49,561 bases of DNA from Melioribacteraceae bacterium (GTDB lineage: Bacteria > Bacteroidota > Ignavibacteria > Ignavibacteriales > Melioribacteraceae). A program made the position numbers and the translations under genes. The stretch spans positions 1 through 49,561 of the forward strand of contig JAIPBD010000027.1 of the NCBI GenBank assembly GCA_021739765.1, read 5' to 3'. Each line of letters opens with the position of its first letter. Within the stretch, counting starts at the first letter, position 1. Below the pieces are notes generated by a model. That model ran no database searches. It saw only the letters and a list, made by a program, of their open reading frames with translations, and was not told where the DNA came from. This document shows positions 35,333 through 43,449 of the stretch, one piece after another.

Positions 35333-35767
35333 ATGGAACGAGTACTAAAGTATAAAAATGAAGATATAACAGTAAACTGGAAACCCGATGTCTGTATTCA
35401 CGCCGCTGAGTGCGTAAAAGGATCACCAACGGTTTTTGACCCTGAGAAAAAGCCTTGGATAAATGCTGCAAATGAGTCTTCCGAAAAAATCATGGCAACT
35501 ATTGATAAATGTCCCTCAGGGGCGCTATCATATTCTAAAAACTTTCAATCTGACAGTTCAGAGAATGAATCATCCGAACCGCGACCGGGAGCTGAAGTGA
35601 AAATTCTTGTAAATGGCCCGGCGGTTATCAGTGGTTCATTCGTCATCTTTGATTCCGAAGGGAACGAGTTCCCGGCAAAACCCCGAAGATCTATTTGCCG
35701 ATGTGGAGGTTCCTCAAATAAGCCATTTTGTGATGGAAGTCATAAAACCAACGGTTTTACCGGATAA
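35333..35767 (+). CDS. Fusion of YjdI-type 4Fe-4S mono-cluster and CDGSH iron-sulfur domains
   Basis: This encodes 144 residues. The N-terminal 70 match the divergent 4Fe-4S mono-cluster (Fer4_19/YjdI) domain, with cysteines at 21, 27 and 60 (PDVCIHAAECVKGSP, then IDKCPSGALSY). After a Ser/Glu-rich linker, the C-terminus has the CDGSH signature CRCGGSSNKPFCDGSH, which binds a redox-active 2Fe-2S cluster by three Cys and one His. Probably it is an electron carrier or Fe-S donor in the cytoplasm. AAGGAG precedes the ATG. It is the last gene before the pirin promoter. Confidence 0.92.
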   Translation: MERVLKYKNEDITVNWKPDVCIHAAECVKGSPTVFDPEKKPWINAANESSEKIMATIDKCPSGALSYSKNFQSDSSENESSEPRPGAEVKILVNGPAVISGSFVIFDSEGNEFPAKPRRSICRCGGSSNKPFCDGSHKTNGFTG

Positions 35768-35811
35768 TTCCACACCTGATTCCTTGAATAAGTTATTTTG
35801 TCCGATTTCGC

Positions 35812-35840
35812 TTGACAGGGAATTCTTTGTCCATTATATT
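35812..35840 (+). promoter_or_regulatory. Sigma-70-like promoter of the pirin-nitroreductase unit
   Basis: TTGACA (35812-35817), a 17-nt spacer and TATATT (35835-35840) form a near-consensus -35/-10 pair in the 134-nt gap before the pirin gene, about 60 nt upstream of its ATG. It is the best promoter match I saw in the window. Confidence 0.6.
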
Positions 35841-35901
35841 TATAGCAAATTTTAATAATCTTAATTAATATATAACTACATCGTAACAAGAAGGTGACAA
35901 A

Positions 35902-36612
35902 ATGAAAAAGACATTGCATAAATCGACAGATCGTGGATATTATGATCACGGTTGGCTAAAAACAAATCATTCATTCAGTTTTGCGAGTTATTACAATCCT
36001 GAAAAAATGCAGTTCGGGATGCTTCGGGTCTTTAATGACGATTTTGTGGAGGCCGGACGCGGATTCGGTGCACATCCGCACGAAGATATGGAAATAGTTT
36101 CAATTCCACTTAAAGGTGAGTTGGCGCATAAGGATAATGCAGGGCATGAAGAAGTAATTCGTCTGAATGATGTTCAAGTAATGTCAGCTGGCACAGGAAT
36201 TCAACATTCTGAGTATAATTATTCAGAAAACGAAGAAGTGAATTTTTTCCAATTGTGGATAATTCCTAACGCACGCGGTCACAAACCAAGATACGATCAG
36301 AAAACTTTTAATCCCGACGATAGGGTTAATAAGCTGCAAACCTTCATTTCTCCGGATAAATCCGATGGAAATTTATGGTTGAATCAAGACGCCCATTTCT
36401 CGTGGACAACGCTGAAGAAAGGAAATGAACTTGAGTACAATATTCATACAAAAGGGAATGGTGTTTATACATTTGTAATTGAGGGCGCGATTGAAGCCGC
36501 CGAGTCCAATTTAAATACACGAGATGCAATTGGAATTTCTGAGACAGAATCATTCAATATAACTGCAAAAGAAAATTCATTTGTTTTATTCGTTGAAGTA
36601 CCGATGAATTAG
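35902..36612 (+). CDS. Pirin-family protein
   Basis: This encodes 236 residues of bicupin fold. The metal-binding motif of the N-terminal cupin is seen in FGAHPHEDMEIVSIPLKG (two His and a Glu) and later TGIQHSEYN. Pirins are iron-containing and in bacteria are linked to quercetinase activity or redox sensing; function here is unknown. AAGGTG lies upstream of the ATG, and 11 nt separate it from the nitroreductase gene behind it, so the two share an mRNA from the promoter at 35812. Confidence 0.92.
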   Translation: MKKTLHKSTDRGYYDHGWLKTNHSFSFASYYNPEKMQFGMLRVFNDDFVEAGRGFGAHPHEDMEIVSIPLKGELAHKDNAGHEEVIRLNDVQVMSAGTGIQHSEYNYSENEEVNFFQLWIIPNARGHKPRYDQKTFNPDDRVNKLQTFISPDKSDGNLWLNQDAHFSWTTLKKGNELEYNIHTKGNGVYTFVIEGAIEAAESNLNTRDAIGISETESFNITAKENSFVLFVEVPMN

Positions 36613-36623
36613 GAGGATATTAA

Positions 36624-37190
36624 ATGAAAGATGCGAAAACCAAGTATAAGATAAATGATCTGATCAAAAAGCGATGGTCAACAAGAAACTTTTCAGTTCA
36701 ACCAATTGAGAAGGAAAAACTATATTCATTATTGGAAGCCGCGCGGTGGGCTCCTTCCAGCATGAATGCACAACCGTGGCGGTTTATAATTGCCGAAAAA
36801 TCAAATGAAGAAAAATTTGCGAAAGTTCTTGAAAGTTTAAATGCAAGAAATAAGATATGGGCGAAAAATGCGGCGGTTTTACTGGTAACTCTCACTCAAC
36901 CAAACTTTGAAAAAAACGGAAAACCAAACAAATATGCCTTGCATGATGTTGGACTTGCAATCGGGAATCTTTCAATCCAAGCAACTGAGCACGAGATTTA
37001 TCTGCATCAAATGGGCGGTTTTTCGGCCGAAGTGTTGAGTGCGAATTTTATGCTCCCGGAGAATCTTGAACCGGTATCCGTAATTGCTTTAGGATATAAA
37101 GGTGACGGCTCAGCTCTGGATGAAATGTTCACGGATGCCGAAAGTTCAGAAAGATCGAGAATAGAATTGGAAGAATTAATCCTGGATTAG
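36624..37190 (+). CDS. Nitroreductase-family flavoprotein
   Basis: This encodes 188 residues of the FMN-dependent nitroreductase fold. KKRWSTRNFSVQPIEKEK holds the N-terminal FMN-phosphate Arg-x-Ser/Thr-x-Arg pattern, AARWAPSSMNAQPWRF the second FMN loop, and the C-terminal VIALGYKGDG the last. These enzymes reduce nitroaromatics, quinones or enones with NAD(P)H; the natural substrate is not evident. A consensus AGGAGG precedes the ATG. Co-transcription with pirin suggests a redox-related unit. Confidence 0.9.
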   Translation: MKDAKTKYKINDLIKKRWSTRNFSVQPIEKEKLYSLLEAARWAPSSMNAQPWRFIIAEKSNEEKFAKVLESLNARNKIWAKNAAVLLVTLTQPNFEKNGKPNKYALHDVGLAIGNLSIQATEHEIYLHQMGGFSAEVLSANFMLPENLEPVSVIALGYKGDGSALDEMFTDAESSERSRIELEELILD

Positions 37191-37209
37191 ATCAAATCTA
37201 CTGTCTGAA

Positions 37210-38313
37210 TTATTTTAGATGATTATTGCACTCATCAATTATTGAGTGCAATAAATCATATTCCAATTTTGCACTTCCTTTATCTATCATTTTATCAATT
37301 AATCTTAAACCGTTCTCGCATTTTAGTTTGGCTTCTTCATAGTTTTTATTTACGAATTCAACGGCAGCTTCTGCTCTGCATTTCGAAGGAGGGTTAAACG
37401 GGAATCGTGCGGATTTAATTTTTGAATAGTATTCTACCCCATTTGTATCATTTTGAAGAAATGATGTTAAAAAACTCATTTCCAGGTAAAAACTATTTTG
37501 AATCATTTTTGGAGTAGCCAAAATATCCGGTTCGATTGATTTGAGAATATTCTCTGCCTCTTCAAACTTTTTATTATCAAGATGAATGGAATATTGGAAT
37601 AATTCCGCGATAACTTTTTCAAACACATCCGGAGCAATTGATTTTAGCTTGTCGACTTCTGTTTGGGACCAATCCTTCGGTCGAGTTCCACTGAGGGTCA
37701 TTGTCATAATCTTTGATGTGATCGCGGTATATTCTGCTTCATTTCCGCCTCGCATAAAAATCAGCGCTTGTGCTCCATCGGTTTTGAAACCGGAAGCTTT
37801 ACCCGGAATTATCGAAGCAATAAAAATTCCGCCGGAACCAAATCCGGAAATAAGCAAAAACAAATTTGTACTATCTAATATTAGATAATTGATTCCTAAA
37901 AATAAGAGTGCGAACAACAAACTCGCACCCGGTCCGCCAAGTATGTACACAAGCATTTTTTTTGGAAGATTTTCGGTTGAATCCGGCATACAGCCGGCAA
38001 TTCCGCCAAATAATGAAACATCATTATTCAGCGCCAATTTTAATTTGCTCTCATTATTTAATAGTGAAAGTGGTCCCACTGTTAAAAATAGAAATTTGAA
38101 TCCGACTAATTTTCCACCAATAACATGTCCGACTTCATGGATAATCAGAACAAGGTAAAGAGCGAGAAATCCGTTTAATAAAAGTATTGGAATCGAATTA
38201 TCACCGGTTTTAGCAGAGCCCGAGGAAATAAATACTTTCCCGACAAAATAGCCGACCAATAATCCTGAGCCTAAAATTATTATAAACCCCAGCGTCTTTT
38301 TAAACGTTTCCAT
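37210..38313 (-). CDS. M50-like membrane metallopeptidase with helical C-terminal extension
   Basis: This encodes 367 residues. Membrane helices occupy about the first 185. LIIHEVGHVIGG contains the zinc motif HExxH inside a helix, and PGKASGFKTDGAQALIFM near residue 195 supplies the distal Asp expected in M50/site-2 proteases. The last about 150 residues are soluble, helical and TPR-like (EEAENILKSIEP, then YEEAKLKCENGL). Site-2-type proteases release membrane-bound regulators; the substrate here is unknown. It is alone on its strand next to convergent genes. Confidence 0.78.
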   Translation of the reverse strand: METFKKTLGFIIILGSGLLVGYFVGKVFISSGSAKTGDNSIPILLLNGFLALYLVLIIHEVGHVIGGKLVGFKFLFLTVGPLSLLNNESKLKLALNNDVSLFGGIAGCMPDSTENLPKKMLVYILGGPGASLLFALLFLGINYLILDSTNLFLLISGFGSGGIFIASIIPGKASGFKTDGAQALIFMRGGNEAEYTAITSKIMTMTLSGTRPKDWSQTEVDKLKSIAPDVFEKVIAELFQYSIHLDNKKFEEAENILKSIEPDILATPKMIQNSFYLEMSFLTSFLQNDTNGVEYYSKIKSARFPFNPPSKCRAEAAVEFVNKNYEEAKLKCENGLRLIDKMIDKGSAKLEYDLLHSIIDECNNHLK

Positions 38314-38532
38314 TAAGCTTCCATTATAGATATTATGAAATCAACAAATGCGCAACATATTAGATAGATTAAGTATTAACAAAGCCAAATTAGATATTGG
38401 TTATTATTCTTCCTAACTTTGTAGTTCATATTTTTATAAACTGCTATACCAGCTGAAATTCAAAAAAATAGAATATCGTTAATCATTAATCTTTTTTGTG
38501 CAAATATATATTAAAAATAAACAGGAATACTT

Positions 38533-38970
38533 ATGTCAATAGTTCAATCAGGTAATACAGTAAAAGTTCATTATACGGGAAAGCTGGTCGATGGTTCAGT
38601 TTTCGATAGTTCGGAAGGAAAGGATCCATTAGAATTTACAATTGGTAGTGGTTCAATAATAACCGGATTTGAAGAAGCGACATTAGGAATGCAGCCGGGC
38701 GATAAAAAGTCGGTTGAGATAAAAGCAGAAGAAGCTTACGGAGCGGAAAAGCCGGAATTAATATATGAGTTAGATATTGCTAATGTTCCACCGGAAATTA
38801 CACCGGAAGTAGGACTTCAATTACAAAGCAAGCTTCCGAATGGTCAACCGGTACAATTCACGATTACGGCGGTTACTGATGATAAAGTAACGCTTGATGC
38901 GAATCATCCGTTAGCAGGTAAAGACCTTGTTTTTGATATCGAGTTGGTTGAGATTATCGAGGATAAATAA
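38533..38970 (+). CDS. FKBP-type peptidyl-prolyl isomerase (SlyD-like)
   Basis: This encodes 145 residues. VKVHYTGKLVDGSVFDSSEG and EFTIGSGSIITGFEEATLGM are the classic FKBP opening, with an insert-in-flap domain after EAYGAEKPEL as in SlyD/SlpA, and DANHPLAGKDLVFDIELV at the end. It catalyses proline isomerisation and acts as a cytosolic chaperone. It lacks the histidine-rich metal tail of E. coli SlyD. A strong terminator follows. Confidence 0.95.
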   Translation: MSIVQSGNTVKVHYTGKLVDGSVFDSSEGKDPLEFTIGSGSIITGFEEATLGMQPGDKKSVEIKAEEAYGAEKPELIYELDIANVPPEITPEVGLQLQSKLPNGQPVQFTITAVTDDKVTLDANHPLAGKDLVFDIELVEIIEDK

Positions 38971-38989
38971 AACTCAGGAAACGACTATT

Positions 38990-39027
38990 GCAAAAGCCCG
39001 ACCGGTATAAAGTCGGGCTTTTTGCTT
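38990..39027. terminator. Strong bidirectional terminator
   Basis: GCAAAAGCCCGAC (38990-39002) pairs with GTCGGGCTTTTTGC in the right arm, around a 9-nt loop, with a T-run in the arm itself. It lies between the convergent FKBP and PaaY genes. Confidence 0.88.
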
Positions 39028-39039
39028 TTATCAAATAAT

Positions 39040-39633
39040 TTATTTCTTCGACTCACTCCAAATTTTGTAGTTAGAATCTTGTCTCTTCCGCTCTTTTGGG
39101 ATTTCACTTAGTGGTAGCGTCTCTCTCCAACTTTTCTTCATATCACTTGGCAATTGTTGATAAATCTGCGTTCCTTCGGTTTTCCATTTAATCATTTCGT
39201 CCGAAACATCTTTTATTATTTTGCCGGGGTTTCCAACAACAACCTTTCTATTCGGGATTTGCATTTCTGTCGGAATAAATGACAACGCTCCGATAATACA
39301 TTCTTTCCCAATAGTTACCTTATCCATAATAACTGCGTTCATTCCTATTAGCGAATTTTCTCCAATTTCGGCTCCATGAATTATCGCGCCGTGACCAATG
39401 TGAGCACTTTTCCTCAGTATAACCGTAATTCCCGGAAACATATGGATCGTACAATTTTCTTGAACGTTACAACCGTCTTCAATAATAATTTCACCCCAAT
39501 CGCCCCGAATTGCGGCACCTGGACCAATGTAAACATCTTTACCGATAATCACATTTCCGGTAACCGCCGCCTGCGGATGAATAAAGGCTGATTTGTGAAT
39601 AACAGGTTTATATCCTTCAAATTCGTATATCAT
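39040..39633 (-). CDS. paaY: PaaY-type hexapeptide-repeat thioesterase / gamma carbonic anhydrase fold
   Basis: This encodes 197 residues. Left-handed beta-helix hexapeptide repeats run from about residue 20 to 150 (ITGNVIIGKDVYIG-like units, then IHMFPGITVILRKSAHIGHGAIIHGAEIG broken by short loops). The three zinc-type histidines lie in this part (IHMF, HIGHG). The tail WKTEGTQIYQQLP is that of PaaY, which hydrolyses dead-end CoA thioesters in phenylacetate breakdown. Generic gamma carbonic anhydrase-like proteins lack this tail, and other paa genes lie on the same strand downstream and upstream. Substrate not proven. Confidence 0.85.
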   Translation of the reverse strand: MIYEFEGYKPVIHKSAFIHPQAAVTGNVIIGKDVYIGPGAAIRGDWGEIIIEDGCNVQENCTIHMFPGITVILRKSAHIGHGAIIHGAEIGENSLIGMNAVIMDKVTIGKECIIGALSFIPTEMQIPNRKVVVGNPGKIIKDVSDEMIKWKTEGTQIYQQLPSDMKKSWRETLPLSEIPKERKRQDSNYKIWSESKK

Positions 39634-39660
39634 ATCATACTCATTTTGTTATTACATAAA

Positions 39661-39687
39661 AAAACCCTGCTGGAATGGCAGGGTTTT
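39661..39687. terminator. Bidirectional terminator
   Basis: AAAACCCTGC (39661-39670) pairs with GCAGGGTTTT (39678-39687) around a 7-nt loop. It sits between the OmpA-family gene stop and the paaY start on the minus strand, ending the OmpA transcript before paaY. Confidence 0.85.
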
Positions 39688-39715
39688 ATCAAACATAATT
39701 TTGACGAAAAATAGA

Positions 39716-40876
39716 TTATTTGATGATTTTCACATCAACTCTTCTATTAATTGCTTTGCCTTGTTCGGTATTATTATCACCTAAAGGCATTGTATCGCCT
39801 TTATACTGAACCGAGATTCTTGATGCGTTAACACCTTGCGAAACCAAATACTCTTTTATACTTTCTGCTCTCTTTTTTGAAAGTGTCATATTATAATCTT
39901 TTGTAGATGTATTATCGGCATGTCCTGTCAACTCAATATTAACAGAAGTATTTCTCTTCAGAGCTTCTCCCATTTCAACCAGATCTTTATACGAGTCAAA
40001 GGTTAACACTTTATTGTCGGTTGGGAAATAAAGTGACTTAAATCCGGTAATCATTGCAGGATGTTGGTCAGGCATGGGTGCTCTTTTTACCATTTCATCA
40101 ATTTTAGATTCAAGTCTTTCAATACTTACTTGTAAATTATTTATTTGAGAACTGTATGAATCCGCAGCGTATTTTTTATTGATCGCATCAATTTTATCGT
40201 AATCAACGTCAGCAGCCGCTAAACCAACCGGTCCTTCCATAACAGGGTTATCAGTATTAAAATAGTAGTGGATACCAAAACCAGCTTGAATATAGGAATC
40301 CAATGTTCCACCAAAAATTCCACCTTGTTGGCCTCTTGTACCGTCAAAATAATCAGTCGATACGGTAAGACTGGTAAATTCAGCTTTAAGCTTCCATTGT
40401 TTACCAATAATATCAATCATAGCACCGGCAAATATTTTTGCGCCTAATTCACCAAAAACACCTTCACCAGAGCCACTTCCTCCCTCGGCGATTGAATTAT
40501 TAGCAACATCAAAATAAATTAATTGAAATCCGGCACCACCGTATGGATAAATAGGGCCTTCATTAAAAAATTTGAAAATGTAATCAGCACCGAATCCAAT
40601 TTTAGTAGTTGAAAGCGGGTTTGCTGCTCCAAATACCGGAGCGTGGGTACTTGAAAATAGTCCAAAATCTACAATTCCTCTGATAGCGTGATATTTGGAT
40701 AAATCATACTGTAGGTAAACATCGCCGCCAAAATCAATTGGTTCAGCTTGTACATCGGATGTAAATCTTACTGAGTTAAATGAAGCACCGAAACTCCAGG
40801 TTTCATAATAGAGTTGTGCATTAATTGCTGTAGTCAATAAAAAGACAGCAGCCAAGGTTAGTAGGTTTTTTTTCAT
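39716..40876 (-). CDS. OmpA-family outer-membrane protein
   Basis: This encodes 386 residues. A signal peptide ends at TAINAQ. The next about 210 residues form an outer-membrane beta-barrel (GFGADYIFKFF, GAGFQLIYFDV, GFGIHYYFN). A short heptad-rich linker follows (SQINNLQVSIERLESKIDE). The C-terminal OmpA peptidoglycan-binding domain shows ELTGHADNTSTKDYNMTLSK, then KRAESIKEYL and INRRVDVKI with the usual Asp and Arg contacts. It probably tethers the outer membrane to the wall. GAGGA lies upstream of the ATG, and the terminator at 39661 ends its mRNA. Confidence 0.92.
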   Translation of the reverse strand: MKKNLLTLAAVFLLTTAINAQLYYETWSFGASFNSVRFTSDVQAEPIDFGGDVYLQYDLSKYHAIRGIVDFGLFSSTHAPVFGAANPLSTTKIGFGADYIFKFFNEGPIYPYGGAGFQLIYFDVANNSIAEGGSGSGEGVFGELGAKIFAGAMIDIIGKQWKLKAEFTSLTVSTDYFDGTRGQQGGIFGGTLDSYIQAGFGIHYYFNTDNPVMEGPVGLAAADVDYDKIDAINKKYAADSYSSQINNLQVSIERLESKIDEMVKRAPMPDQHPAMITGFKSLYFPTDNKVLTFDSYKDLVEMGEALKRNTSVNIELTGHADNTSTKDYNMTLSKKRAESIKEYLVSQGVNASRISVQYKGDTMPLGDNNTEQGKAINRRVDVKIIK

Positions 40877-40971
40877 CGCAATTCCTCATGCATTTGAATT
40901 TGAAATAATCGTTTAAAATATAGAACTAAATTGCAGTTAAGTTAATTATTTTATTTGAGTTATGCTCATAA

Positions 40972-42189
40972 TTAATATGAATTTTCTATTATAATCGCCA
41001 TTCCTTGTCCGACACCAATACACATTGTACAAAGTGCGTACTTGCCTTTTTTTGCAATCAATTCGTGTGACGCTGAAAGTATTAGCCTGGCACCTGACAT
41101 TCCTAACGGATGCCCGAGAGCAATTGCGCCTCCATTTGGATTAAGTCGTTCGTCACTTGGATTTATATTCAATTCTTTTAATACTGCCAAACTCTGTGAT
41201 GCAAAAGCTTCGTTTAGCTCAATTACATCCATCTGATCCAGGCTTAGATTAACTTTTGCCAATGCTTTTTTAGTTGCACCGACAGGTCCAATACCCATTA
41301 TTCTCGGTTCAACCCCAACTACAGCCGATGATACTATTTTCACCATAGGTTTTAATGAGAACTTGATTAACGATTCTTCCGAAGCGACCAATAATGAACA
41401 TGCCCCATCGTTAAGTCCTGAAGAATTACCGGCCGTAACAGATCCGTTTTCTTTGAAGACCGGGCGCAATTTTGCAAGTATTTCCCTTGTAGTTTCCGGT
41501 TTAATAAACTCATCATGTTCAAATTTGAGTGGGCTTGATTTCTTCTGCGGGATTAAAACAGGCACAATCTCTTTGCCTAATCTTCCGTTTTGGGTTGACC
41601 GGTCTGCTTTTCTGTGTGAATGATAAGCAAAACTGTCCTGCTCTTCTCGTGTAATGTTATATTTCTCAACTAAATTTTCGGCGGTTTGTCCCATTGAATG
41701 GGTGCCATATAACTTTTGCATTTTAGGATTGATGAAACGCCAGCCGAGTGTACTATCATAAATTTCAACTTTGCCCGAAAACGCATTTTCTGCTTTCGAT
41801 TGAACTAACGGAGCGCGAGTCATATTTTCCACTCCACCCGAAATATATAAATCTCCATCGCCCAACTTTATTGCCCGTGAGGCATTAATTGTTGCGCTCA
41901 TCCCGGATGCGCATAACCGGTTGACGGTTTCACCGGGAACGGTAAATGGGAGTCCTGCCAATAACGAAGCCATCCTGGCGACATTTCGATTATCTTCCCC
42001 GGCTTGATTCGCGCAACCAAATATGACATCATTTATAGCGTTTGGATCAACGGAAGGATTTCTATCTAATAATTCTTTGATTACAAGTGCGGCTAAATCA
42101 TCCGAGCGAATTGATGATAACGAGCCGCCCAATTTGCCAATCGGAGTGCGAATTCCATCCACGATATAAGATTCAGAAACAATTTTCAT
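40972..42189 (-). CDS. paaJ: Thiolase, PaaJ/PcaF type
   Basis: This encodes 405 residues. The nucleophile Cys is in [10 protein letters not shown], the His of [10 protein letters not shown] and the second Cys of [12 protein letters not shown] complete the thiolase site, and NEAFASQ is present. [18 protein letters not shown] is characteristic of the beta-ketoadipyl-CoA thiolase branch (PcaF/PaaJ). In phenylacetate breakdown it cleaves 3-oxo-5,6-dehydrosuberyl-CoA and 3-oxoadipyl-CoA. The start is the ATG at 42189: the longer frame from 42285 would overlap the upstream gene. It follows paaI by 28 nt in the same unit. Confidence 0.92.
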   Translation of the reverse strand: MKIVSESYIVDGIRTPIGKLGGSLSSIRSDDLAALVIKELLDRNPSVDPNAINDVIFGCANQAGEDNRNVARMASLLAGLPFTVPGETVNRLCASGMSATINASRAIKLGDGDLYISGGVENMTRAPLVQSKAENAFSGKVEIYDSTLGWRFINPKMQKLYGTHSMGQTAENLVEKYNITREEQDSFAYHSHRKADRSTQNGRLGKEIVPVLIPQKKSSPLKFEHDEFIKPETTREILAKLRPVFKENGSVTAGNSSGLNDGACSLLVASEESLIKFSLKPMVKIVSSAVVGVEPRIMGIGPVGATKKALAKVNLSLDQMDVIELNEAFASQSLAVLKELNINPSDERLNPNGGAIALGHPLGMSGARLILSASHELIAKKGKYALCTMCIGVGQGMAIIIENSY

Positions 42190-42217
42190 AATTTCACTTT
42201 TAACTAAAACAATCTGA

Positions 42218-42640
42218 TTATATTGAGAATTCTTTTTTTGTTCGGTAAACCGTTCCCCTGAAAACGCCAACTTTTGTTCCGGCACCGTTTTTTACAATTA
42301 CAGAATAAATTCCAACGCTATTCCCTTTGCTTTCTTCAATTGCTTCGGCAAATAATTCATCATTCTCATAAACCGGAGCGGGAAATGCAATTCCGGTTTC
42401 AAGTGCGACTGAAATTCTGCCGTAATTATTCGAAGCAAAAGCTAATGCTGAATCGGCGAGTGAAAAAGTTACACCTCCATGACAAGTACCAAACCCATTC
42501 ATCATCTCGTTTCGTATTTTCATTTTTAATTTGGAATAACCCGGTTTAATTTCGAGAATTTCAATTCCAAGCCATTTTGTGAATCTGTCATTTTCCAGCA
42601 TTTTGTTTATAATTTTTTCTGCTTTTAATTGTTCATTCAT
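42218..42640 (-). CDS. paaI: PaaI-type hotdog-fold thioesterase
   Basis: This encodes 140 residues. GFGTCHGGVTFSLADSALAF contains the HGG loop and the catalytic Asp of the PaaI family, and SVALETGIAFPAPVYENDEL the following strand. PaaI removes dead-end acyl-CoA intermediates (ring-hydroxylated phenylacetyl-CoA) and recycles CoA. It sits between the methyltransferase (11 nt) and paaJ (28 nt), consistent with one operon paaH - methyltransferase - paaI - paaJ. Confidence 0.92.
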   Translation of the reverse strand: MNEQLKAEKIINKMLENDRFTKWLGIEILEIKPGYSKLKMKIRNEMMNGFGTCHGGVTFSLADSALAFASNNYGRISVALETGIAFPAPVYENDELFAEAIEESKGNSVGIYSVIVKNGAGTKVGVFRGTVYRTKKEFSI

Positions 42641-42651
42641 AAATTATCTTA

Positions 42652-43449
42652 TCATTTGGTTGCTAAAATTGAATAAAGAAGCGGAATTTTGCTCGGTATA
42701 TGTTTAAACCTAAATTTATCATTTTCGAGTTTTTCCAAGTTCTGAAAACAGTTGTAAGGAGAAAAATCGTATTCTGCGAAATGTGTAATCGAAAGTCCAT
42801 GATTCAGTAAATTCGAGAAAACTTCACTGAGCGGATGATTCCACGATACGGATTTTTCTTTTATATCAGAATCAAAATTGGTGTATGTGCCTTCATTTTC
42901 CTCAACAATTGCTTCATCATTAAAATAGCTGAATTGGAATTTTTCAAAATTGTCATCGAGCATCCAGATAAAGGGATGGAATTCTACGAAGACAAACTTG
43001 CCGTTCTTCTTTAGAAATCTAGAGACTACACTTGCCCATTTATCAAGATCCGGCAGCCAGCCGATTGTACCGTAACTTGTAAAAACAATATCAAATTCTT
43101 CCGAAAGCTGATTCGGTAAATCATAAATATCACAGCAGATAAATTTCGCATCAACATTTAAGTCATTCGCCATTTTACCGGCAACTTTTATAGCTTCATC
43201 CGATAAATCAATTCCCGTAACTTTGGCTCCCAATCTTGCGAGTGAGATTGAATCCTGCCCGAAATGACATTGCAGATGTAAAATAGATTTACCGGCGACA
43301 TCACCCATCAAATCTGTTTCGATTGATTTTAGAGATGATTTCCCTTTTAAAAAGATTTCATTCTCGTAAAAATCCGATTTAACGTGAATGGGAGTTTTTG
43401 CGTTCCACAGTTTTCGATTTATTTCAATATAATTCTCAATCTCTTTCAA
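42652..43449 (-). CDS. Class I SAM-dependent methyltransferase inside the paa unit
   Basis: This encodes 265 residues. Motif I is ILHLQCHFGQDSISLARLG, followed by VTGIDLSDEAIKVA, FICCDIYDLP and the acidic DIVFTSYGTIGWLPD, typical of the Methyltransf_25/31 superfamily, often annotated as small-molecule methyltransferases. No ATG fits: the start is a TTG at 43449, with GAGGG 5 nt before it, directly after the paaH stop. It is therefore coupled to paaH. Why a methyltransferase is embedded among phenylacetate genes is unclear, and the substrate is unknown. Confidence 0.82.
   Translation of the reverse strand: MKEIENYIEINRKLWNAKTPIHVKSDFYENEIFLKGKSSLKSIETDLMGDVAGKSILHLQCHFGQDSISLARLGAKVTGIDLSDEAIKVAGKMANDLNVDAKFICCDIYDLPNQLSEEFDIVFTSYGTIGWLPDLDKWASVVSRFLKKNGKFVFVEFHPFIWMLDDNFEKFQFSYFNDEAIVEENEGTYTNFDSDIKEKSVSWNHPLSEVFSNLLNHGLSITHFAEYDFSPYNCFQNLEKLENDKFRFKHIPSKIPLLYSILATK

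Noticed and set aside
39040-39633. Acetyltransferase of the hexapeptide class
   Set aside because: Three histidines typical of the gamma carbonic anhydrase/PaaY type and the PaaY-like tail argue against an acetyltransferase.
42190-42285. N-terminal extension of the thiolase frame
   Set aside because: It overlaps the paaI 3' end, lacks family similarity, and the ATG at 42189 starts at the conserved thiolase N-terminus.
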